The notes beneath the pieces were generated by a model, which saw only the letters and a list, made by a program, of their open reading frames with translations, made no database searches and was not told where the DNA came from. This document shows, piece after piece, positions 11,611 through 21,499 of a DNA stretch of 64,000 bases. The DNA is taken from positions 29,493,131 through 29,557,130 of the forward strand of contig JAMXIF010000065.1 of NCBI GenBank assembly GCA_028583685.1. Reading direction: 5' to 3'. How positions within the stretch are numbered: the stretch's first letter is position 1; each line of letters begins with the position of its first letter. Both the position numbers and the translations under genes were made by a program. The DNA comes from Petaurus breviceps papuanus (taxonomy: Eukaryota > Chordata > Mammalia > Diprotodontia > Petauridae).

Positions 11611-11611
<1 letters not shown>
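11140..11611 (-). mobile_element. tRNA-RTE SINE, split by a second SINE
   Basis: The outer SINE lies in two parts. 11140-11187 ('aaagatactggactggtttt...ctccagttcattt') is its RTE-like 3' tail. 11454-11611 is its core and tRNA-like head, ending 'ctgcaccacctaactgc'. Between them lies a complete copy of the same family (11188-11453). Tail and core join cleanly when the inner copy is removed. Confidence 0.75.
11188..11453 (-). mobile_element. tRNA-RTE SINE (inner copy)
   Basis: A full-length 266 bp copy read on the minus strand. It has a tRNA-like head (plus strand 'accactatgcaacttagttg'), a core with 'agtgacttgcccagagtcac' and a BovB/RTE-like tail ('gataatggagtggttttcca'). It ends in a GTTGTT repeat at its 3' side. 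Same family as 12487, 22833, 35581, 49028 and 55271. Confidence 0.85.
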
Positions 11612-11646
<35 letters not shown>

Positions 11647-11660
11647 TATACAAATATACA
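11612..11660. repeat. (CA)n microsatellite
   Basis: About 15 CA units followed by a TA-rich continuation. Confidence 0.95.
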
Positions 11661-11723
11661 CATATATACTTTATATAATTGGCCCATGCTTTCTATAAGT
11701 GGACAATTCCACAAACTTCTATG

Positions 11724-11931
11724 TAAAGTGATTTTCTTTTCTTTCTTTTTTCCTTTTTTTTTTCCTTTTTGGAGGGAGGAGGCAGGGCAATTGGGGTTAA
11801 GTGACTTACCCAAGGTCACAGGGCTAGTAAGTGTTAAGCGTTTGAAGCCATATTTGAACTCAGGTACTCCTGACTTCAGGGCCAATGCTCTATTCACTGT
11901 GCCACCTAGCCGCCCCTTTAAAGTGATTTTC
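11724..11931 (-). mobile_element. A-tailed tRNA-derived SINE with target-site duplication
   Basis: The 13 bp duplication TAAAGTGATTTTC flanks the insert at 11724-11736 and 11919-11931. On the minus strand the SINE (11918 to 11737) starts GGGGCGGCTAGGTGGCACAG, a tRNA-like head with box A. It continues through 'acctgagttcaaatatggct' (box B region) and ends CCCAATTGCCC plus an AG-rich tail. The exact duplication and intact head suggest a fairly recent insertion. The A tail implies mobilisation by L1. Confidence 0.92.
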
Positions 11932-11939
11932 ATGTAATA

Positions 11940-12480
11940 TGAATTTGCTCACCCACTTCACTTAGTCTATATAATGAGGCATACACAGAAAAACATCTTC
12001 GTGCAAGCGATAAAATGTGCTAAAATAAAGATGTATTAAATACTATACCATGAAAATAAACATAATTATAAAATAAAATTAATTTTAATGTACACACAGA
12101 ATGACTGTAAAGCTAACATAGGTATAGGGTATGTTGTTCCCTCTACCCACTGTACTTGGCCTTTACCACTGGTGACTGGCTACACAACTTTTTTTTTTCC
12201 TATGAAGCTATCAAGAGAAGTTTGGACAATGGCTTTGCTTTTATTTTTTTAACTTGTATATCTCACAATATCAGACAATATTATCCTCACCTAGTCTTTC
12301 AAAATTCTTTACGTAATGTTAAATTTTCATAATGAAAATTTATGTAAAGTGAGAAATGTCTGGGTGTATATATACTTATACTGTGCATATAGTAATATAT
12401 CATATGATATATAATAGCATAATATATAGTAATATAAAGCAAAATATACAATAGTATATATGTCAAGAAGTCTATAAAGT
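11940..12480. other. AT-rich sequence with (TA)-type microsatellite
   Basis: 12365-12470 is a degenerate TATA/ATAG microsatellite. The remainder holds nothing I recognise. Confidence 0.5.
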
Positions 12481-12486
12481 AAACAT

Positions 12487-12700
12487 TGTTGTTGTTCAGT
12501 TATATTTGACTCTTTGTTAGCTTATTTGGGATTTTCTTGGCAAAGATACTGGAGTGATTTGTCATTTCTTTCTCCAGATCACTTTACAGGAAACTGAGGC
12601 AAAAGGGTTAAGTGAGTTGCCCAAGGTCACACAGCTATTAAGTTTCTGAGTCCACATTTAAATTCAGGCCCTCCTGACTCTAGACCTGGTACTCTATCTG
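12487..12700 (-). mobile_element. tRNA-RTE SINE
   Basis: Starts GTTGTTGTTCAGTTATATTTGA on the plus strand (3' end), then 'aaagatactggagtgatttg', 'gcccaaggtcacacagctat' and 'ctagacctggtactctatct'. The last 15-20 bases of the tRNA-like head are missing. Confidence 0.85.
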
Positions 12701-12759
12701 TTTGGGATATGTCCCAAAATACAGAGTACATGTAGCAAATATGGAGTATATGTATACAT

Positions 12760-12832
12760 GTATAAAAATATTTTGTGTATATCTATATACACATATATGT
12801 TACACACACACGTACACACACACACACCAATA
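12760..12832. repeat. TA/CA microsatellite
   Basis: Alternating TATA and ACAC units. Confidence 0.85.
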
Positions 12833-12834
12833 TA

Positions 12835-13625
12835 GTGGAAAGTAATTTTAAAGCAAGGACACTAGCAAATAGGAGGACTTGGAGAGGCTTCTTAAAGAAC
12901 ATAGAATTTGAACTGAGAAAAGAAGTGTGGAAATTTAGGAGGCAGACATGAGGGCTGTAAGGTTTGGAATTCTCCTGGCTGGGGAACCTCCTACCTCCTC
13001 CATAACTGTGGGGTATTCTTTTTATACCAAAGAAAGAGGCCGCAGATCTCTAGAGTGATTATAGGCTCTATTTCAATCAATCACCATGAACACTTACAAA
13101 CAGACAGTCTTTGGTCTAGGGTGCAGTTAGATAGTTTGGTATATCCCTGGCAAAGAACCCCCAAAATTACTGTGGTAGTTATAGAAAACAGACATAGGCA
13201 GAAGGAGCTAGAGAGTGCATAACCACTGATTGGTGGGTTTTTTGGTTTCCTGCTTAGTAATGAGCTTGGGAGTTAAGCCAATGTTATGCTCAAACTTAAG
13301 TTTGTGTCTGCATCAGGTACTGGTCACATATAGATCACAATATTCCTATTATGGCTTTCATACATTATAGTATCTTAAGTTTTGATTCAGGGTCTAAAAT
13401 ATAATTTAAACAGGTCACCATGTTTGAGCTTTCACATTTCACAGAGCTTAAGATATTTCCCACCATGACTTTTCACTTATGAATGGCTTTTATGGCTTTT
13501 TCCCAATAAAAACCCTATAAGGGCAGAGAACATTCTAGGCTTGGGACATAACCAGTGCAAATTCATGGAGGTGGGAGATAGTAACATGAGAAAAAAAGTA
13601 GCAAGTTTCTTGATTAAATGAACAA
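12835..13625 (-). mobile_element. L2-type LINE, antisense, split by an insertion
   Basis: 12835-12955 ('ggagaggcttcttaaagaac', 'gaactgagaaaagaagtg') and 13520-13625 ('agaacattctaggcttggga', 'accagtgcaaattcatggag') are successive parts of the antisense L2 consensus. They are separated by the LTR-like block at 12956-13519. Confidence 0.6.
12956..13519 (+). mobile_element. Candidate solo LTR (endogenous retrovirus fossil)
   Basis: A 564 bp block flanked by AGGGC at 12951-12955 and 13520-13524. It starts TGTAAGG and ends CCCTATA, with an AATAAA signal at 13505-13510 close to its end. The flanks join into one L2 copy without it. Size, short direct repeat, TG-start and polyadenylation signal fit a solo LTR. 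I do not recognise the family. No internal viral sequence is present. Age cannot be judged from one LTR. Confidence 0.45.
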
Positions 13626-13642
13626 ATGAATAAAGAAACATT

Positions 13643-13647
<5 letters not shown>

Positions 13648-13680
<33 letters not shown>
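13648..13680. repeat. (TG)n microsatellite
   Basis: About 16 TG units followed by ATAG/ATAT-rich sequence to about 13730. Confidence 0.95.
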
Positions 13681-13682
<2 letters not shown>

Positions 13683-13754
13683 GTAATACATATGCATATA
13701 TATGAAATTTCATTTAGATATAGATATACCTTGTATCTACATAATTTTACATGT

Positions 13755-13888
13755 TGTCCTCTACATTAAAATGTGAGCTTTTTAATTGTTGCAATTATGC
13801 ATCTGTGTTTCTTTGCATCCCCAGCACTCATTGCAGTGCTTAGTACACAGTAAATGCTTAATAAATGCTTGTTGACTGACTGACTGAT
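13755..13888 (+). mobile_element. L2-type 3' tail
   Basis: 'gcatccccagcactcattgc', 'agtgcttagtacacagtaaa' and the terminal 'aataaatgcttgttgactga' identify an L2 3' end. Confidence 0.75.
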
Positions 13889-13889
13889 T

Positions 13890-14460
13890 TCCCTTTCCCT
13901 TGCTCCCTACAGTTACCCCATCCTGTCCATGATTTTCCATCTCCCAATATCGTTCTGATCTATTTTCACTTTTCATTCCCATTGCTGCAACCACCACAGT
14001 AGATCATGATGACCTTTTTGTCTTGAGCTGAAAGCACAGTAAAATGGAAGCAATACAGAATTTAGAAACAGAGGACCTGAGTTCAAATTCTCAGTCTTCT
14101 ACTATGTGATCTTAATCAAGTCAATGATTATCTCTGAACTTCAGTTTCCCTAGATATAATGAGGAAGTTGCATTCAAAAATTCCTGAACTGAACCTAGGA
14201 GGAGATATGATGAATACAATAACTTCCTACTTGTCTTTCTCTCCTTGTCCTACTTATTTTTCTCATTGCTGAGAGACTGATCTTCATCATTCACAGCATT
14301 TCTCTCTAAATCAAACACCTTCAGTGGCAACCTTGTGCTTTCAGGTAAGATGGAAACATTTTCATATGGCATTTAAAGTCCCCTTCCTTCTGATGCCATT
14401 GTAGCCTTTCCAGATTCATCCTTAAGTAGCTCTTCCCTCTGGGACATGACCATGTCTGAA
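13890..14460 (+). mobile_element. L2-type LINE interrupted by a MIR-type SINE
   Basis: 13890-14010 ('cattgctgcaaccaccacag') and 14206-14460 ('aataacttcctacttgtctt', 'accttcagtggcaaccttgt', 'tcatatggcatttaaagtcc') are consecutive parts of the L2 3' UTR. The break carries similar sequence on both sides (AGATCATGATGA at 14001, AGATATGATGA at 14205), which looks like a target-site duplication around the SINE. Confidence 0.65.
14020..14204 (+). mobile_element. MIR-type SINE with CR1-like tail
   Basis: 'aaacagaggacctgagttca' (head/box B), 'cttctactatgtgatcttaa', 'tgaacttcagtttccctaga', then a shortened tail. Inserted in the L2 copy. Confidence 0.65.
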
Positions 14461-15061
14461 ACTCATTAACTAAGCTCACTAATGAAGTACCTGGGGGTTA
14501 AAAAGAAATAACCTTTTAGATCTTAGAATATGGCGACCCACCGTTCCCACACCTCTTTTCTTCCATAGATTTAAATTCATTGACTTAAATTCACTATTTT
14601 CTTGAACATACCCTCATATGGTCATTCAGAAGAAGACACATAAATACCCTTAGGTTAATCTGACTACTGTGACTAACACCACTCCCACCATCACCAGCTT
14701 TATTATTGTTGTTATTATCAGTACCATTGTTATTTGTAACTATTATTAGCTTTATTATTTTGGACATGAGAGAAATGCTTATTAATAGCCAATGATTTGG
14801 GAAGAACCAGAGTTCCCCCTTTTTCTAAAGTCCTTTAATTTTAAAAGTTCAGTCTCTTGAAGGACATTGCTGATAATGAAATTGGACTAAATTTTGTGTT
14901 CAGAGAGTCCACCACCATGACGAGGTAGGAAGCTATTTTGTTCTGCTTGCAGGTTTGGGTAGGGATAAATTCTTTGAATAGATTATCCAAGCCTGGGGCT
15001 AACTTAACAACTAAATGACATAATTAAATTTCAGGCCCAGCCCCTCATGGTAATATTCATT
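14461..15061. other. Unassigned AT-rich sequence
   Basis: Contains an ATT-rich low-complexity part at 14700-14760. Nothing else recognised. Confidence 0.5.
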
Positions 15062-15390
15062 CTCTCATTAAATTTTTTTTTTTTAAGCAATCGGGGTTAA
15101 GTAACTTGCTCAAGGTTACATGGCCATTTATTTCTGGGTGTGGTGCTGAGTATCTGAGCCTGGATTTGATCCAGGTCATCCCGACACTGGAGCCGGTGCT
15201 CTTACTCGCTGAGCCGCCTGGCTTCCCCTAAGCAGTTGGGGTTAAGTAACTTGCTCAAGGTTACACGGCCAGGTATTTCTGGGTGGGTGCTAAGTGTCTG
15301 AGCCCGGGATTCGATCTCCAGGTCGTCCCAACACTGGAGCCAGTGCTCTTACTCACTGTGCTACCTGGCCGCCCCCTCTCATGAATTTTT
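15062..15390 (-). mobile_element. Dimeric tRNA-derived SINE
   Basis: Two copies of one SINE type lie head to tail in the same orientation: minus-strand unit 1 at 15375-15230 and unit 2 at 15229-15078 with an A tail (plus-strand T run). Both have the head '(ggcgg/aagcc)aggtggc-like', a box B region and the end CCCC(A/G)A(C/T)TGCTTA. Only the outer ends carry a duplication: CTCTCATTAAATTTTT (15062-15077) and CTCTCATGAATTTTT (15376-15390). The pair therefore appears to have inserted as one unit. Same family as 55007-55160. Confidence 0.88.
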
Positions 15391-15599
15391 AAAACAATCA
15401 GAATTGATTTGCACCATAGGGAACTTCTACTCCTCAAAGGGCATGCAAGCTGTGAGCCTGCCACCATGATTGTCTTTGATCTAACGGAGATATGGCCAAA
15501 AGACCATTTTTGTTATTAAAATGAATGCTAGCACTGTTAATAAAATGATCAAATTACCCAGAAAAGATGTATCTCAAACCTTTTTAAATGCTACAGACA

Positions 15600-15790
15600 A
15601 AATAATAATTTTAATGAATAATAAAAATGCATTGACGTTGCCTGTACCAATGACATCACAGGTTATTTATAATAACAATAATAATAAAAATAATAATAAT
15701 AATAGCAAAAACAACAGGCACCTTATGACCACTTTAATTTTGTTAAACAAATTACACATATTTTCTTATTTAAGCATCTTATCGACCCTG
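15600..15790. repeat. AT-rich with (AAT)n microsatellite
   Basis: (AAT)n and AAC units at about 15666-15715 in a very AT-rich context. Confidence 0.8.
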
Positions 15791-15827
15791 TGAGGTGGGT
15801 ACTACTTATGCCACTGATACTGGTTGG

Positions 15828-16745
15828 TTGGTTGTTGTCCTTTGTTCTAGAAAAGGAACAAAATGGTGTCCCTATGCTAGGGTCAAGTTTCAGTGTGACC
15901 CCCTGTGGTTGATCAGACCAATGCAAGCTCAGAATGTTCTACCATCAACAGTCCACGTGAACCTTTGGGATGGATTCTCTCAATTTACGCATTCTGCATT
16001 TCCTTTGAGCCGTCTCATTTCTTCTTTGCTCACAGAGCACAGCACCTTCTCTGATGTGGTCACACCACGCTGGGCAGTCCGATGCCAGCGTCTCCCATGT
16101 CACACAATAAGCTCCCATGTTCTTAAGGAGACTTTGACAGTGTACTTGTATGGCTTCTTCTGACCACTATGTGAACACTTGCCCTGTGTGAGTTCTCCAT
16201 AAAATAGTTTTTTTGGCAAGTGTATGTTTTACATTCAAACAATGTGTTCAGTTCATCGGAGTTGGGTTCTCTGAAGCAGAGTTTAAATGCTTGGCAGTTT
16301 GGTTTGAGTAAAGACCTCAGTGGCTGGTATCTTATCCTGCCAGGTGATCTTCAGAATCTTGCTAAGGCAATTCAAAAGGAAGTGATTCAATTTCCTGTCA
16401 TGGCACTGGCAGACTGTCCAGTTTTCACAGGCATGCAACAATGAGGTCAGCACAACAGCTCTGTAGACCTTCAGTTTAGTAGTCAGTCTAATACCTCTTC
16501 TCTCCCACACTTTCTTTTGAAGCCTCCCAAACACTGAGCTAGCTCTGGCATTGTATGCATCAACCTCATTAGCAATGTGTACATCCCTGGAACATACGCT
16601 ACCAAGGTAAGTCAATTTATCCACAGCATTCAAAACTTCTCCATTTATTCTAACTGATGGTTCCACATATGGGAGCTGTGGTGGTGGTGGATGAAGCACC
16701 TGTGTTTTCTTGGTGTTAATTGTTAGTCCAAAATTAGCACACACA
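15828..16745 (-). mobile_element. RTE-clade LINE, 5'-truncated, with ORF2 C-terminus
   Basis: A 153-codon open frame (16744 to 16283) carries the end of a non-LTR reverse transcriptase: FGLTINTKKTQVLH, then the conserved LTYLGSVCSRDVHI, KLKVYRAVVLTSLLHAC and KILKITWQDKIPATEV. I recall this series from RTE-type ORF2 proteins. The C-terminal remainder and 3' UTR run on to about 15828 in broken frames. The 3' end is a CAACAACCAACCAACC repeat (plus strand GGTTGGTTGGTTGTTG). The N-terminal endonuclease and the catalytic YADD region lie upstream and are absent, so the copy is inactive. Confidence 0.8.
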
Positions 16746-16774
16746 GCAGAGAATCAATCCATACTTTGTTGAGA

Positions 16775-17050
16775 GAAAGGAGCCAGAATTTATTAATGAT
16801 GCCTACTATGTGCCAGCCAGCATACAAAGTGTTTTCATTGTACATTACATAATACTTAAGGTCTGCAAAGCACATTAGATATATTATCACATTTAACCTC
16901 CAAAAAAAGGCTCATGGGGTTGGTATCATTGTTTTTCTTATTTTACAGATGAAGTAACTAAGACTTGCCTACATTCATAAAGCTTGTGTAAGAATTCGGA
17001 TTTGAACACATCTTCCTGACATCGGGTATATTATTATCCGCCACACAATA
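16775..17050 (-). mobile_element. MIR-type SINE, near full length
   Basis: The 3' side reads 'gatgcctactatgtgccagc', the middle 'ggtctgcaaagcacattaga' and 'ttacagatgaagtaactaag'. The tRNA-like side ends 'catcttcctgacatcgggta'. Diverged. Confidence 0.7.
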
Positions 17051-17054
17051 ATGT

Positions 17055-17865
17055 AGAGGCTAGAAATCTTTCTAAACTATGCCTTTTGTTGTCTCAGAAG
17101 CATTATGATGGCTGGATTTCTTCCCGAACTGTGCCACAGTCAATGGCATCTGCTGCCTACAAGTGATCATCTTGGAAGAGAGAGCATGTGGTTCTCACCT
17201 CAAAGGGAAGAATCAAACTGAAAACAAAGTATGAATAACTATACACGGCTATGCCAAGATGGTGCTAGTGACTTACCTTGTGTAGGGAATGTACTTTAGA
17301 GCTGGCATTAAGTGGTAGGAATTGATTGACACTCATGCATCCAAAACACCTCGCCTGGTTTCCTTTGGGACCGGTGACACTCACTTGTGAGACGCCTTGT
17401 GGAACACAGCGGGGTGAGGGCAGGGTTTAATACACAACCATGGAACTGAGTCAACAACAGGTCCAGTTGCATTAGTATTTTGACTCAGGCAACTGAGTTA
17501 ATCATCCATAGGTAGACCAGGCAAGTGGAACAACTCTCTAAAGTTATTTATGGATAAAAGACTAGAACTTGACTAGTTGTCACATTTCATACACTCATAG
17601 GACTTTAGAATTAATCTAGCCCACCCTGTTCATTTGGGTGTTGGATCTTTGTTACTCATAAGTCTCACCTAGTATTATCTAGCAAGCAAAGGATAAGCAG
17701 AAACAAGGTTTAAGCTTTAAGTTTTACCTTCCCTTAACCATTTAAGACATGTAGTTAATGAGCTACAAATATGAGCATGAACCAGAGGACGCTCTAATTA
17801 AGAGACACATGATATCTACCTATATCCAAATCTATGCCACCAGATTTATCTCAACAGTAATATGT
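17055..17865. other. Unassigned 0.8 kb
   Basis: No recognised repeat, and no frame longer than about 60 codons outside the GA tract that follows. Confidence 0.45.
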
Positions 17866-17867
17866 AT

Positions 17868-17888
17868 GGGAGAGCGAGAGAGAGAGAG

Positions 17889-17944
<56 letters not shown>

Positions 17945-18352
17945 AGACAGAGAGAGAGATAAAGACACAGAGAGAGATAAAGACACAGAGAGAGATAAAG
18001 ACACAGAGAGAGAGAGAGAGAGATAAAGACAGAGAGAGACAAAGACAGAGAGAGAGAGAGACAAAGACAGAGAGACAGAGAGAGACAAAGACAGAGATAG
18101 ACAGAGACAGGGAGAGATAGGGAGAAAGATACAGAAAGAGACAGAGACACAGAAAGAAAGGGAGAGAATAAGATAGAGACAGAGAAAGACAGAGAGAGAC
18201 ACAGAAAGACAGAGATACAGAGAGAGATACACAGAAACAGAGAAAGAGAGGAGACAGAGAGAGAGACACACACAGAAAGACAGAGAGAGAGACAAACACA
18301 GAGAAAGAGTGAGACAGAGACAGACACAGACACAGAAAAATAGAGAGTGAGA
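17868..18352. repeat. Long GA / GACAGA purine tract
   Basis: About 485 bases of (GA)n grading into (GACAGA)n, (GATAAAGACA)n and (GAGACAGA)n, nearly all purine on the plus strand. Overlapping frames up to 160 codons in several phases consist only of SLSL, RERE or CVSL repeats and are artefacts of periodicity. Confidence 0.97.
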
Positions 18353-18527
18353 TCTAAATAGATATAAAGGCTATATAGATGGTATAGAAATAGGAATAGG
18401 TGATAGAGATGACAGACAGATATAAAACCTCATAAATTTGGGTTTTCTGAATTCAGATCCGTCTCTATTGTTTAGGACCAAATCATAAATGATTGAGATC
18501 CTGTGTATGAATTAATTTATGAAGGTT

Positions 18528-18615
18528 TTATTAGACATGTAATTTTGCAAAACACTGAGCTAAGTATTTGGGGATACAAACAGAAAAGGCCATCTCTGAC
18601 CTTACATACAGAAAA
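18528..18615 (-). mobile_element. L2-type 3' end, antisense
   Basis: 'aacactgagctaagtatttg' and 'gggatacaaacagaaaagg' match the antisense L2 3' end. Confidence 0.65.
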
Positions 18616-18619
18616 GTTC

Positions 18620-19338
18620 AGAAACAGGGCAGGTAGTACGGTCATGTGATCTTAAAATGCTGTGATAAAGCATAAGGTAGTAAACTGTTTTTAATGTTAT
18701 TTTCACATGTAACACTACATAATTCATTCAGGATTATCATACTTGAAAGCATTAAATAAAAAAACAGGTAGTTTATAGAGGTATCCCTTCACTTCTAAAG
18801 AAAAAAAAATGCCATTGCTATTAATGCATACATAGTAGTAAAATCTGTAACAGTCATTAAATTTCCTTCCCATTGAAGTCAGAGTATTTACAGTCACCTC
18901 ATAACCACTGAAAAATATCATATTTAAAATTTAAAACAAATATCCCTCAGATTTTTCAATAAATGAATAAATATTCTTCCCAAATATTCTTACTCTCCTC
19001 ATTCTGGGCCTTTGTATTTTTCCTGTGAAGTTTGAAGTCAGTTAAAGCATCACACTTGAGGACCTAGAGGGGTTCCCAACCCCTGGACTGTAATTTTTCT
19101 AAACGCTATATCTTCTTGAGTGCCTGAGTATCATTGTCCTCATAAGTGTACACTGGACAAATATTTGTTGACTGCATCAAGTTACCTACATTTCAGAAAA
19201 CATTCAGAAATGTACATTTAGAAACAGACCCACTCCTGGCTGGAAGGTTGGCTCTCTAACTTACTGTAATACACAGTCTCTGATCCAGATTATACTTAGA
19301 TCTAAAAATCCACTACATCTTTTTCTCAGTTTTTATAA
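18620..19338. other. Unassigned AT-rich sequence
   Basis: No gene or repeat recognised. Confidence 0.45.
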
Positions 19339-19339
19339 T

Positions 19340-19528
19340 TCAACTAATCAAAAAATCATAGTTCCTGGATCAGAAGGTACTTAAGAAGCCATGTAGGCTT
19401 CTCAATTTATAAATAAGGGAACTGAGGCCTGGAGAAGATAAAAGACTTGGCTAAGCCTATGCAGGTAGTGTCAGAGGAGGAATTTCAACCAATATCTTTT
19501 AACTCCTCTGTGTATTGTTTTTCCTAAA
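19340..19528 (-). mobile_element. MIR-type SINE
   Basis: 'aagggaactgaggcctggag', 'gtgtcagaggaggaatttca' and 'ttttaactcctctgtgtatt' follow the antisense core and head. Confidence 0.7.
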
Positions 19529-19529
19529 T

Positions 19530-20235
19530 CATGACACTTAAACATCCTGGATTAAATATAATGAAATGCATACACAGAAGAAAACATGGTGACATGGGAC
19601 ATTTGGGGATAGTAAATATAACATTTGTGAACTTCAAACTACAGAGGGGAATTGGTTAATTAGGTTAATTGTGTGGTCTGAAAATCAGTTCAACCACAAA
19701 AAGGCTTAACAGAAGTATTTCTCCCCAAGCTGCCTGAGGATTATTTACTGTGAATAAGTATTGAAAGTCTTTGGTTTAATCTCATCCCAAATGATCATTT
19801 GATGTCGTATTGCCCATTGTCTGACAATAACATAGCATTTGATATTAACAAGAGTTATTCTCCTTTAACTTGCACTAGAGATTTCTTCCATATTGTCACA
19901 TTTGCAGGGGTCTGATGATGTTACAAAATAATTAGAATGCCTTACGATATATGATCAAAGTCACTAAAAGGTATATCTTGCTTTATACAACATTTGTGTT
20001 TATGAAAATATTCCATAGAAAGGATTTTTATTCAAATAAGATTATGTTTAATGTGTTTAAATATGAAATGATTTCTAGAAACCCTGGCTCTAATTGATTC
20101 TCCATTTCCCATTCACTGTGAGAAAAATCACTCTCAAGGCAAAATGGCCCAAATCTTTGTTTGGGAATTTTATAATAATTATAGTTGACATTTAAATACA
20201 GCTTTAAAGTTTCATAAAGTACTCACATCTTTTTC
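19530..20235. other. Unassigned AT-rich sequence
   Basis: No gene or repeat recognised. Confidence 0.45.
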
Positions 20236-20376
20236 TCCGCCTACATGGCCAGCACCCTAATTTAAAATCTTTTCGCCTCTCAACTGATTACCACAATTGC
20301 CTCCTTAATGGTCTCCCTGACTCAGGTCATAATTTCCCCCTCCCTATTCATTTTTGACACTGTTTCCAAAGTAATT
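20236..20376 (+). mobile_element. L2-type LINE fragment
   Basis: 'accacaattgcctccttaat' and 'ggtctccctgactcaggtca' match the L2 3' UTR segment that in full copies reads 'tattgcaatagcctcctaac...ggtctccctgcctc'. Confidence 0.6.
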
Positions 20377-20617
20377 ATGTACACATATATACATAAATAT
20401 ATACATGTACTTGTATGTGTATGCATATGTACATGTATGTGTATTTATGTGTGTGCTCATATGTATTATGTGTTTGTGTGTATGTATATGCTACAAAAAT
20501 ACTAAATGTATTTTTGCAAACCCTGTACAAGACATATCTCTTTATCTCTCTATGTATGCATCTATCATCTATTTATTCATGCATCTACCTATCTTTCATT
20601 TATCCCTCCAATTAGCC

Positions 20618-20661
<44 letters not shown>

Positions 20662-20705
20662 GTCTATCTACCTACCTACCTACCTACCTACCTATCCATC
20701 CATCC
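20377..20705. repeat. TG/TA-rich and (TATC)n microsatellites
   Basis: 20380-20495 is TATG/TGTA-rich. 20617-20700 is a (TCTA)n then (CTAC)n block of about 20 units. A 143-codon frame across it is an artefact. Confidence 0.93.
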
Positions 20706-20812
20706 AATCACCATCTATGTGTATATATATGTATGTTCATCTATTATCTGTCTAATCATATATCCAATATCTATTACTCTATCCATCATCAACCTATTAT
20801 CTATTGTAATAC

Positions 20813-21374
20813 CACTCCATTTATTCTATAACAAAGGAAAGCAAAACATTCACAGAAAATCAAGGTACAGCATTCACAATATTACAACTTATCACAGAAA
20901 ATCACAATACAGTATTCAAAACAGCTTATCAAGCTGAAAGAAGACTTTACTTGGATACTGTGTACTGACTGAGAAATTTTAAATTTACTAGTGACCTGGG
21001 GGTGGAGGGTCTGTGTATTTTCTGATGATTCAATACTGAATGATGAAGGATGATTGATTGACTAAATGATTATACTTAGTGATTCATGATTGAATAAGTA
21101 ATTGATTTATAACCTAGTATGCCCCATGAGTGGAAAACTTTGACTATTGTACTTTGTGATTGAATTAAGTATTTCATGAATGCTTGAGTTACTAAATGAT
21201 TGGTCATTGTTCAAAACTTTGTAGCGACTAGGTGGAAACCATGTGACCATTTTAGTGTTAAGCTGTTGTGAATTCTATATTTTGATTTTCTATGATAAGT
21301 TGTAATATTGTGAATGATGTACCTTGATGTTCTGTGAATGTTTTGCTTTGATCTGTTATGGAATAAATAGAGTG
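20813..21374. mobile_element. 562 bp inverted-repeat element, MITE-like, unknown family
   Basis: The two ends are 116 bp inverted repeats (20813-20928 and 21259-21374) that align without gaps. By my count they differ at 12 positions, about 90% identity. Each arm contains two related sub-repeats, CACAGAAAATCAAGG and CACAGAAAATCACAA, spaced 44 bases apart. The 330 bp centre is rich in TGATT words and has no open frame. The terminal bases are CACTC/CACTCT. A TA dinucleotide lies just outside each end (20810-20811, 21377-21378) but at slightly different distances, so no target-site duplication is proved. The form fits a non-autonomous DNA transposon. I do not recognise the family. Confidence 0.75.
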
Positions 21375-21499
21375 TTTACTATACTGTGTAATCAGAACCT
21401 TAAAAGCTGTTCATAGTAGAATTCTTCTGGAAAGCTGCTCATGCATGGCATTACATCTATCTAGGAGGCATCTTGTTAGTGACATACTTATATCATTAA

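Noticed and set aside
16283-16744. A 153-codon frame as a host gene
   Set aside because: It is the C-terminal part of an RTE-type reverse transcriptase, 5'-truncated, with matching 3' UTR copies elsewhere in the window.
17758-18333. Several overlapping frames of 120-160 codons on both strands
   Set aside because: They read only RERE, SLSL or CVSL and lie in a GA microsatellite. All phases are open because the repeat lacks stop codons.
20506-20937. 143-codon frame
   Set aside because: It runs through the GATA microsatellite and into the inverted-repeat element.
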